Shown one piece after another: positions 1 through 5,748 of a stretch of DNA of 7,330 bases (its first letter is position 1; each line of letters begins with the position of its first letter). The notes under the pieces are model-generated. The model saw only the letters and a program-made list of their open reading frames with translations, was not told where the DNA came from and ran no database searches. The stretch spans positions 1 through 7,330 of the forward strand of contig VBAE01000204.1 of the NCBI GenBank assembly GCA_005882415.1, in the 5' to 3' direction. This DNA comes from Alphaproteobacteria bacterium (lineage in GTDB: Bacteria; Pseudomonadota; Alphaproteobacteria; Sphingomonadales; Sphingomonadaceae). A program made the translations under genes and the position numbers.

Positions 1-1543
1 CGCCGTTCCAGACGCGCGTCATGTGCCAGGCTCCGTCGGGGCCAAACGTGCCCTCCTCGACCCGCATCATCGACGCGTTCTCGCCTGCCCCGGGCTTGTC
101 CAACCCGATCCGCAACCTGACGTCCGAGCCCGAAACGAGGAATTCGTCCGGCCCGGTCTGCGCGACCACAACGCCGCCCAGAGGCTGGCCCTTGGCGGGG
201 TGCGGGTCGCTTTTCAGGAAGGTCCATTCGCGTTCGCCGAACTGCCACAGCTCGTATTGCGCGGTGACCCGCCAGCGGCCCATGACCGTCGACTGGTCGG
301 CGGCGTCGGCGGCCTTGGCCGTGCCCCAGGTGGGCGAGCCCGCCGCGATCCGCGCCCAGATGGAAGCGATCGGCGCGAACACCCGGTATTTGGACGCGAA
401 CGCCTCGACCTCGGCGTCCCCCAAATTGCGGGCGGCGAGCGGGTAGTTGGAATAGCCGGTCTCATCCATTCCGAACGGCGCATAGCCGATCGCGCCGCGG
501 CCGAGCGCCGACCAGAAGAAGCGGCTATGATCGACCGAATTGCCGGTCTCGGGCACCATCAGCGCATTGTCGGGCCGGTCGTAATAGCCGAGGATCTGGG
601 CGGCCTCGCGCTGCTCGCGACTGTAGATGTCGGGTGCGACGAAATCGACATTGGGCGCCCCCACCTTCCACACGTCGATCATGTTCCACTGCGGCCCGCC
701 GGAGGGCGAGGTCGAGGCGGACTTGGCGTTGAACGGGTCGCCCATCGCCGAATTGCAGTACATCGGCAGCGCCTTCGCCGCCTTCCCCGCCGCCGCGATC
801 TGGTCGACATAGCGCGCCATGTGCCAGCTCGTGAACGCCTGCTCCGCGAAGTCCCCGAACACCGCGCTCCAATTCCCCGCCGGCTTGCCGAGCTTTCGCG
901 TCAGCTCGGCCGGGACGGGCCCTTTGAACAGCCGCTCCGCCTCGGCGGAATGGTCGCGGGCGAGGCCGTAGCTTCCGATCTCATTCTCGACCTGGACCAT
1001 GATCACCTGGTTGCCCGGGTCCGCGTCGCGCAGATGCTCCATCAGCTTCACGAACGCCCGACGGTCGGCGGCGAGGGTCGCGGCGCCGTGGGGCGAGAGG
1101 ACGTAATGGCTCTTGCCGTCCGCCGTCTTCATCCGCGGGAATCGGGCGCCGTCGCTCTTCACCCAGACGGGCGCATAGCTCGCACTGGTGTTCTTCCAGG
1201 TGCCGAACCAGAGCAGCACGAGGCGCACGTCATTCTCGCGCGCCTGCTTCACAAGCGTGTCGACCCAGGAGAAATCGAACTTCCCCTCGACCGGCTCGAC
1301 CTGCTCCCAGGCGACCGGGATTTCGAGCGTGTTGGCGTGGAGACGATGGATCACCGGCCACACCTTGGGCAGCATCGACGGGTAATTCGACGAATTGTTC
1401 GCCTGCGCGCCCAGCATCAGGAAGGGCTTGCCGTCGACGACCAGCATGTGCCGCCCCGCCTTCGTCTCGATCCGCGGAAGCTCGGCGGCGAGCGCGGGCG
1501 CCGCGGCGAGGAGCGCGAGCAGAGCGAGGAGCAGCCGCCTCAT
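1..1543 (-). CDS. GH35 beta-galactosidase with DUF5597-type C-terminus (partial, 3' end off window)
   Basis: Exported glycoside hydrolase predicted to remove terminal beta-linked galactose from hemicellulose side chains. The 514 visible codons begin at an ATG (1543) and have no stop before the left edge. Residues 1-20 are a Sec signal peptide (MRRLLLALLALLAAAPALAA). Residues ~22-400 read as a clan GH-A (beta/alpha)8 barrel: LEIPVAWEQVEPVEGKFDFSW near 73-93, acid/base Glu188 in QVENEIG, and nucleophile Glu332 in VPETG. The region after ~400 (MGRWRVTAQYELWQFGEREW) resembles the DUF5597 beta-domain of the bacterial GH35 group that includes Cellvibrio japonicus Bgl35A, a xyloglucan-active enzyme (family knowledge, from memory). 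Its ATG overlaps the stop of the upstream esterase as ATGA, with only a weak GGCGG-like RBS, so translational coupling is likely. GH35 assignment is firm; the exact substrate is inferred. Confidence 0.93.
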   Translation of the reverse strand, partial: MRRLLLALLALLAAAPALAAELPRIETKAGRHMLVVDGKPFLMLGAQANNSSNYPSMLPKVWPVIHRLHANTLEIPVAWEQVEPVEGKFDFSWVDTLVKQARENDVRLVLLWFGTWKNTSASYAPVWVKSDGARFPRMKTADGKSHYVLSPHGAATLAADRRAFVKLMEHLRDADPGNQVIMVQVENEIGSYGLARDHSAEAERLFKGPVPAELTRKLGKPAGNWSAVFGDFAEQAFTSWHMARYVDQIAAAGKAAKALPMYCNSAMGDPFNAKSASTSPSGGPQWNMIDVWKVGAPNVDFVAPDIYSREQREAAQILGYYDRPDNALMVPETGNSVDHSRFFWSALGRGAIGYAPFGMDETGYSNYPLAARNLGDAEVEAFASKYRVFAPIASIWARIAAGSPTWGTAKAADAADQSTVMGRWRVTAQYELWQFGEREWTFLKSDPHPAKGQPLGGVVVAQTGPDEFLVSGSDVRLRIGLDKPGAGENASMMRVEEGTFGPDGAWHMTRVWNG

Positions 1544-3474
1544 TTCACCGCCAGTTCGAACGGCCCGGCGGGAAGCCCGGCCTTGTCGTAGAGGTTGCAG
1601 ATCGGACTATCCCCCCAGCAATAGCGCACCCGGTCCGCCGGGCCGGCGGGGGCGGTGAGGGTGACCGTGTCGCCCACCAGCGTGGCAGCGGCAAAGCGGC
1701 AGCTTCCCTCCGCAGTCCCGCACAGTTCGAACCCGATCGGCGTCGGCGAGCTGAACGTCTGCAGCCCGCCGTCCGCATTGCGGAAAGTGACTGTCACTCC
1801 GCCGCCGCTACGGGTCGCCGCGACCGGCTCCGGCCCCGACGGCCCGATCGCCTCGCCATAAGCGACATGGCGGGCGGCCCTCGCCAGGCGGTGGCCGACA
1901 TCCTCCTTGTTCGCCGGGTGGATGTCGTTCGGCTCGCCAAGGTCGATCGCGACCGCCAGCCCCGCATGCGGATCGGCCGCCACCGCAAGCCTCTGCTCCT
2001 CGCGGATCGTCGCCGAGCCGCTCTCCACCGGCACCGCCGAGCGCGGCCCCCAATCGGCGAGCTGCACCACCAGGAATGGCAGATCCGGCCGCCCGACCTG
2101 GCTCCGCCAATCGTTCATCAGGCTGCCAAGCTTCTTCGAATAGCCCTTCGCATTGCCCGCATCGGACTCGCCCTGATACCAGGCCGCGCCCTTCAGGCCG
2201 TAGCGCCCGATCGGCGCGATCATGCCGTTGTAGATCAGCGAAAGCCCCGCGATCGTCTCCCACGGCGCCCGCGGCGGCCAGCCCGCTTCCGGCGCCGCCT
2301 TATAGGTCCAGCGGCCGCTCAAGGGCACCCGGCTGCCGTCGGCAAAGGTCAACGCGCGCTGCTCGTCCGGCCCGACCACGCCCCCGCCCGAATAAGTGTC
2401 GAGGATGCTCACCGTCACCACATTCTCGCCGGCCTTCAGCACGCCGGCGGGGATCGCGTAATTGCGGTTGACCCCCCAGCCGCTGGTATTGCCGACCGGC
2501 ACGCCGTTGACCCAAGTCTGGTCGAGATCGTCCGCCCAGCCGATGCCGACGCTCGCCGGCTTCGCCGCCTGCTCAGGCGTGAGGGTGACGGTGGTCCGGT
2601 ACCAGACCATGCCGTTATAATTGGCAAGCTGCGGGTCGCCCCAGCTCTCCCACTCGTGGAAATTGGGCACCGTCTTCCATTCCGGCCCGGCGGGGTCGCG
2701 CCAGGGTGCGCCGCGGTTGCGGCTCGACCACCAGCGCTCCCACAAAGCGCCCCAGCGCCGGTTGGCCTCGGCCGGATCGGTGCGATAGGCGCGCAGGATC
2801 GCAAGCTCCTCCGCCTGCCCTCCCGCCTTGTCGATCGCCGTCTCGCTTCGCCACGCGTCGATCGCCGTCCCGCCCCAGGAGGCGTCGATCAGCCCCACCG
2901 GCACCTTCTGCGACGCCCGCAGATCCTTGCCCATGAAATAGCAGGCCGCCGAGAAATCGCCGATCGAGCCCGGGCTCACCGACTGCCAGCGGACCGGCGT
3001 TTTGAAGCTGTCGACCGGCACCATCGCGGTGTCGTGGCTGACGGTGAGGATCCGCATCTGCGGGTCGTTGGCGCCCGACACCTCGCCCCAGCTATTGAGC
3101 GCCCGGCTCACCTCCAGCTCCATGTTGGACTGGCCCGAGCACAGCCAGACGTCGCCGACGAGCACGTCCGACACCGTCTGGCTGGCGCCCGATGCGCTCA
3201 GGGCGACCAGCTCATAAGGCCCGCCCGCCGCCGTCGCCGGCAAGTCCGCGCTCCACCGCCCGTCGCGCCCCGCGACAGTCTTCACCGTCTTGCCGGCGAA
3301 ACGGAGCGTCACCGCCTCGCCCGGCTTTGCCCGCCCCCACACCGGGATCGGCGCCCCCCGCTGGAACATCGCATGGTCCTGGAACAGCCCTTCCAGAAGC
3401 AGCGGCGAAGTCTCCGCCGCGGCGGCCGGGGCAGCGGCCAGCGCCGCCGCGATTGCGAAAACACTCAGACGCAC
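1540..3474 (-). CDS. SGNH-type carbohydrate O-acetylesterase (sialate O-acetylesterase/CE20-like) with embedded beta-sandwich
   Basis: Predicted exported esterase removing O-acetyl groups from polysaccharide or oligosaccharide. With the GTG start at 3474 it has 644 residues. A Sec signal peptide (1-20) precedes an N-terminal beta-domain (~22-105). The SGNH core opens with GQSNM (Ser116 nucleophile), then SWGG (199-202) and WYQGES (432-437), and ends with the D-x-H pair Asp517/His519 in NDIHP. Residues ~260-390 interrupt that core with a galactose-binding-like beta-sandwich (WYRTTVTL, DLDQTWVNGVPVG, LKAGENVVTVSILDTY). This is the arrangement described for CE20 enzymes such as the Xanthomonas xyloglucan acetylesterase (from memory). 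The C-terminal domain (~545-644) has Cys585, Cys592, Cys619 and Cys626 and the family ending CNLYD..GLPAGPFE. The longer ATG start (3492) would add MAGGSS and put the good RBS inside the gene. Old annotations say 'sialate O-acetylesterase', but the neighbours argue for a plant-polysaccharide substrate. Confidence 0.92.
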   Translation of the reverse strand: MRLSVFAIAAALAAAPAAAAETSPLLLEGLFQDHAMFQRGAPIPVWGRAKPGEAVTLRFAGKTVKTVAGRDGRWSADLPATAAGGPYELVALSASGASQTVSDVLVGDVWLCSGQSNMELEVSRALNSWGEVSGANDPQMRILTVSHDTAMVPVDSFKTPVRWQSVSPGSIGDFSAACYFMGKDLRASQKVPVGLIDASWGGTAIDAWRSETAIDKAGGQAEELAILRAYRTDPAEANRRWGALWERWWSSRNRGAPWRDPAGPEWKTVPNFHEWESWGDPQLANYNGMVWYRTTVTLTPEQAAKPASVGIGWADDLDQTWVNGVPVGNTSGWGVNRNYAIPAGVLKAGENVVTVSILDTYSGGGVVGPDEQRALTFADGSRVPLSGRWTYKAAPEAGWPPRAPWETIAGLSLIYNGMIAPIGRYGLKGAAWYQGESDAGNAKGYSKKLGSLMNDWRSQVGRPDLPFLVVQLADWGPRSAVPVESGSATIREEQRLAVAADPHAGLAVAIDLGEPNDIHPANKEDVGHRLARAARHVAYGEAIGPSGPEPVAATRSGGGVTVTFRNADGGLQTFSSPTPIGFELCGTAEGSCRFAAATLVGDTVTLTAPAGPADRVRYCWGDSPICNLYDKAGLPAGPFELAVK

Positions 3475-3481
3475 GCTCGAT

Positions 3482-3487
3482 CCTCCT
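3482..3487 (-). promoter_or_regulatory. Strong Shine-Dalgarno that decides the esterase start
   Basis: AGGAGG on the minus strand, 7 bases before a GTG at 3474-3472. An in-frame ATG at 3492 lies upstream of this site, only one base after the GH27 stop, with no comparable RBS. The GTG start gives a compact signal peptide (MRLSVFAIAAALAAAPAAAA), so it is preferred. Confidence 0.8.
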
Positions 3488-3493
3488 GCCATC

Positions 3494-4618
3494 TCAGCCG
3501 CCGATCCTCAGCATCACCACCCCGTGCGGCTCGACCGTCGCCGAATAGCGCCCGGCCACGCGCCCGACATCCTTGTGCAGCCACAGGTCGCGAACCCCCG
3601 CCTTCAGCCCCGCCGGATACCCGTCCGCCAAAGGCCGGGCCCAGACCTCGCGGTCGCCGTCCTTCCAAACCCGCCGCCCCTGCCGCCCGAGCCGGTCCTG
3701 GTCGACCGCGATCACCTCTTTGTTGAGCAGGATGTCGCGGGTAGCGGGCGTCATGTTGGCGATGTCGTTCCCCGCCATCAAAGGCGCCGCCATCATCGCC
3801 CAGAGCGAGAAGTGCGAGCGGTACTCCGCGTCGCTCAGCCCGCCATTGCCGATCTCGAGCATGTCCGGGTCGTTCCAATGGCCGGGCCCGGCATGCGGCC
3901 AGAGCGGCTCGTTCATGTCCGCGATCGACACCACGCCCCAGCTATAGTCGAACTTCCCTTCCCATTTGTCGGTGATGTCGCCGGTCGTCCGCCACAGATT
4001 CCCGACCTTCTCCGCCCACAGCCACGGCTTCGAAGTCCCCCATTCGCAGATCGACAGCACGATCGGCCGCCCGGTCGCCCGCAGAGCGTCCGCCATCAGC
4101 TTGTACGCTTCCTCGGCGTTGCGCGTGCCGGTGCTGCACCAGTCGTACTTGAGATAGTCGACGCCCCAGCGCGCATAGGTCAAAGCGTCCTGAAATTCAT
4201 GCCCCTGGCTCCCCGGCCGCCCGCCGCAGGTCAGCCGCCCGGCGTCGGAATAGATGCCGAATTTCAGGCCCTTCGAGTGCACGTAATCCGACAGCGCCTT
4301 GATCCCCGACGGGAATTTCGCCGGGTCGGCGGTGATGAAGCCGTTCTCGTCCCGCGGCCCGTGCCAGCAATCGTCGATCACGACATATTGATAGCCCGCG
4401 TCGCGCACGCCGTTCGAAGCCATCGTGTCGGCGATCCGCTTCACCGTCGCTTCGTCGATATTGCAGGCGAACTTGTTCCAGCTGTTCCACCCCATCGGCG
4501 GAGTCATCGCCAGCCCGTTCGCAACCTCCCCGGCCTTGGGCGGCGCAGCCTGAGCACAAGCACTCGCCGTCAGGCAGAACAAGGCCGCCGCGGCGGCCAG
4601 ATTACGCAGGATCTGCAA
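3494..4618 (-). CDS. GH27 alpha-galactosidase (melibiase)
   Basis: Exported retaining alpha-galactosidase that removes alpha-1,6-galactose from galacto(gluco)mannan or its oligosaccharides. From the TTG at 4618 it has 374 residues. Residues 1-24 are a signal peptide (MQILRNLAAAAALFCLTASACAQA). The GH27 barrel starts with TPPMGWNSWN (39-48), followed by DDCW (82-85), nucleophile Asp159 in LKYDWC, CEW (191-193), acid/base Asp214 in WRTTGD (aligned with WRNFAD of human alpha-galactosidase A), NDPDMLEIGN (249-258) and AVDQD (304-308). Residues ~315-374 form the usual C-terminal beta-sandwich. It is the first gene of the three-gene minus-strand block and follows a palindromic operator-like site. 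A longer in-frame TTG at 4648 would add ten charged residues (MREKKRGASS) and has a poor RBS. Family assignment is very firm. Alpha-N-acetylgalactosaminidase is the related alternative, less likely here. Confidence 0.95.
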   Translation of the reverse strand: MQILRNLAAAAALFCLTASACAQAAPPKAGEVANGLAMTPPMGWNSWNKFACNIDEATVKRIADTMASNGVRDAGYQYVVIDDCWHGPRDENGFITADPAKFPSGIKALSDYVHSKGLKFGIYSDAGRLTCGGRPGSQGHEFQDALTYARWGVDYLKYDWCSTGTRNAEEAYKLMADALRATGRPIVLSICEWGTSKPWLWAEKVGNLWRTTGDITDKWEGKFDYSWGVVSIADMNEPLWPHAGPGHWNDPDMLEIGNGGLSDAEYRSHFSLWAMMAAPLMAGNDIANMTPATRDILLNKEVIAVDQDRLGRQGRRVWKDGDREVWARPLADGYPAGLKAGVRDLWLHKDVGRVAGRYSATVEPHGVVMLRIGG

Positions 4619-4626
4619 GGACGAAG

Positions 4627-4634
4627 CTCCCCTC
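4627..4634 (-). promoter_or_regulatory. Ribosome-binding site that decides the GH27 start
   Basis: GAGGGGAG on the minus strand, 8 bases before the TTG at 4618-4616. There is no ATG near this position, so the gene appears to use TTG. Starting here yields a signal peptide of normal length; the upstream TTG at 4648 does not have a comparable site. Confidence 0.65.
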
Positions 4635-4647
4635 TTCTTTTCCCGCA

Positions 4648-4676
4648 ATCTTATCCGCCCGCCGCGCAGATGCTAG
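4648..4676 (-). promoter_or_regulatory. Possible promoter of the GH27-esterase-GH35 block
   Basis: Minus-strand TAAGAT (4653-4648) matches four of six -10 consensus bases. The hexamer 17 bases upstream, CTAGCA (4676-4671), is a poor -35 and lies inside the palindrome at 4670-4685. If used, transcription would start near 4641, downstream of the TTG at 4648, agreeing with the 4618 start. The match is weak and the call is inference. Confidence 0.3.
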
Positions 4677-4685
4677 CGCTAACAT
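4670..4685. promoter_or_regulatory. LacI-family-type operator palindrome
   Basis: ATGCTAGCGCTAACAT is a 16-bp inverted repeat with a single mismatched pair, centred on AGCGCT. The form TGnTAGCGCTAnCA is typical of LacI-family sugar regulators; similar motifs are known in alphaproteobacterial sugar regulons. It sits in the 67-bp gap between the stop of the alpha/beta-hydrolase gene (4686) and the GH27 start, touching the stop codon, and would overlap a -35 region. This suggests sugar-derepressed control of the three-gene block. No regulator gene is in the window. Confidence 0.65.
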
Positions 4686-5684
4686 TCACCCCTTGTTGCG
4701 CCGGATCCAGCTCGCGAACAGGTCCGGCCATTGCGATCCCGGCAGTTCCTTCGGCAGGTGAAGCCCGAAGCCATGGCCCCCTTCGGCGAAGAGATGCGCC
4801 TCGACCGGCACCTTCGCGGCGCGGCAGGCGGCGATCCACTCGGTGCTGTTCTCCAGCGGCACGACCGGATCGTCGAGCGCATGGACCAGGAAGCAGGGCG
4901 GCGTTTCGCTACGCACATGCCGCACCGGCGACCGCGCCTCGATCACCGCCTCGTCCTTGCCCTCGCCGAGCAAAGGCCCGCCCGACCAGCCCCCATTCGC
5001 CTTCGGCCGCATCCCGGTCACCGCGTACACCAACCCGGCAAAGGCAGGCCGCGCCGACAGCCGGTCGGCCGCATCGACCGCCGCATAAGTCCGCTCGTCA
5101 TGCGCCACCGCCAGATCCGCCGCGAGATGCCCGCCGGCCGAGAAGCCGACGATCCCAAGCCGCGCCGGGTCGATCCCATACTCCCCCGCCCGCGCCCTTA
5201 TCACCCGCATCGCCCGCTGCGCGTCCTGAAGCGGCACCAGGGACCGGTTCGCCCACCCCTCACCCGGCAGCCGATAGGCCAGCACGAACACCGTCGTGTG
5301 CTCGGCGACGAAGCGCTGCGCCACGTCCAGCCCCTCATTCTGCACCGACAGGAATTCATACCCCCCGCCCGGAAACGACAGCAGCGCAGACCCGTCCGGC
5401 CGCGCCGGTCTGAACACATGGATCTCCGGCACCGCCACCCCGCGCAGCCACAGCTCCCGCGCGCCCTTCGGCCCGTTCATCGTCGGCGCCAGCACCGGCA
5501 GCCTCGCAGGCGCCCCGGGCGCCGCCCCCGGCCAAAGCCGGTACACCTCCTGCGAGGGCCAGCGCGGCGCGTTCGGATCGCCCGCCGCCGGCGTCGGCGG
5601 ATCGCCCCATTGCGCCTTGGCCGCGCTCGCTACGAGAAGCCCGGCGCCCAGAGCGCCGCCGATCAATCCGCGCCTGTCGATCAT
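4686..5684 (-). CDS. Alpha/beta-hydrolase carbohydrate esterase (acetyl/feruloyl esterase-like)
   Basis: Predicted exported serine esterase, likely removing acetyl or feruloyl groups from hemicellulose. The 332-residue protein starts at ATG 5684, with GGGAGA about 7 bases upstream. The open frame extends 31 codons further up, but that part is Arg-rich with no signal character and crosses the divergent gap. The N-terminus MIDRRGLIGGALGAGLLVASAAKAQ looks like a twin-arginine signal. Visible hydrolase features are the oxyanion loop PGGGY (105-109), nucleophile Ser182 in GFSAGGH, Asp272 in HALDDPVVP, and His304 in EGGHGF. The length and the ELWLRGVAVPEIHVFRP lead-in fit the acetyl-xylan-esterase-like hydrolases often found in polysaccharide loci. 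It is unrelated in fold to the SGNH esterase downstream. It may be co-transcribed with the GH27 block, though the operator between them suggests a separate promoter too. Substrate is not determined by the sequence. Confidence 0.88.
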   Translation of the reverse strand: MIDRRGLIGGALGAGLLVASAAKAQWGDPPTPAAGDPNAPRWPSQEVYRLWPGAAPGAPARLPVLAPTMNGPKGARELWLRGVAVPEIHVFRPARPDGSALLSFPGGGYEFLSVQNEGLDVAQRFVAEHTTVFVLAYRLPGEGWANRSLVPLQDAQRAMRVIRARAGEYGIDPARLGIVGFSAGGHLAADLAVAHDERTYAAVDAADRLSARPAFAGLVYAVTGMRPKANGGWSGGPLLGEGKDEAVIEARSPVRHVRSETPPCFLVHALDDPVVPLENSTEWIAACRAAKVPVEAHLFAEGGHGFGLHLPKELPGSQWPDLFASWIRRNKG

Positions 5685-5748
5685 CCCGTGTCTCCCTTTT
5701 AATCTTTTACCGGCTTGATGAAGCGCGCGCGCGGAGCGATCAAGGGCC
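5685..5748. promoter_or_regulatory. 64-bp divergent intergenic region
   Basis: Separates the minus-strand esterase from the plus-strand mannanase, so both promoters or their control sites should lie here or just inside the genes. It holds an A/T patch at 5697-5709, unusual for this GC-rich window. An imperfect inverted repeat, CTTGAT (5714-5719) and ATCAAG (5739-5744), flanks an alternating GC tract (5723-5733). I cannot place convincing -35/-10 pairs in either direction. The mannanase RBS is modest: AAGGG is very close to the ATG, and GGAG lies about 12 bases away. Confidence 0.4.

Noticed and set aside
23..1591. 522-codon plus-strand open frame
   Set aside because: It is antisense to the GH35 gene, whose frame carries both catalytic motifs and a signal peptide. 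The antisense product is rich in Arg/Pro/His/Val with no motif, a typical product of high GC3 on the other strand.
1867..3726. 619-codon plus-strand open frame
   Set aside because: It lies opposite the SGNH esterase and the end of GH27. The composition is low-complexity Arg/Ala/Pro, and it crosses two genuine genes without any recognisable domain.
3290..5413. 707-codon plus-strand open frame
   Set aside because: It is antisense to GH27 and the alpha/beta-hydrolase, spanning their intergenic operator. The Arg/Pro/His-rich translation and change in character along its length mark it as a shadow.
5723..5733. GC dinucleotide microsatellite
   Set aside because: Eleven bases of GC alternation are unremarkable at this base composition. 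It is noted only as the centre of the weak inverted repeat.
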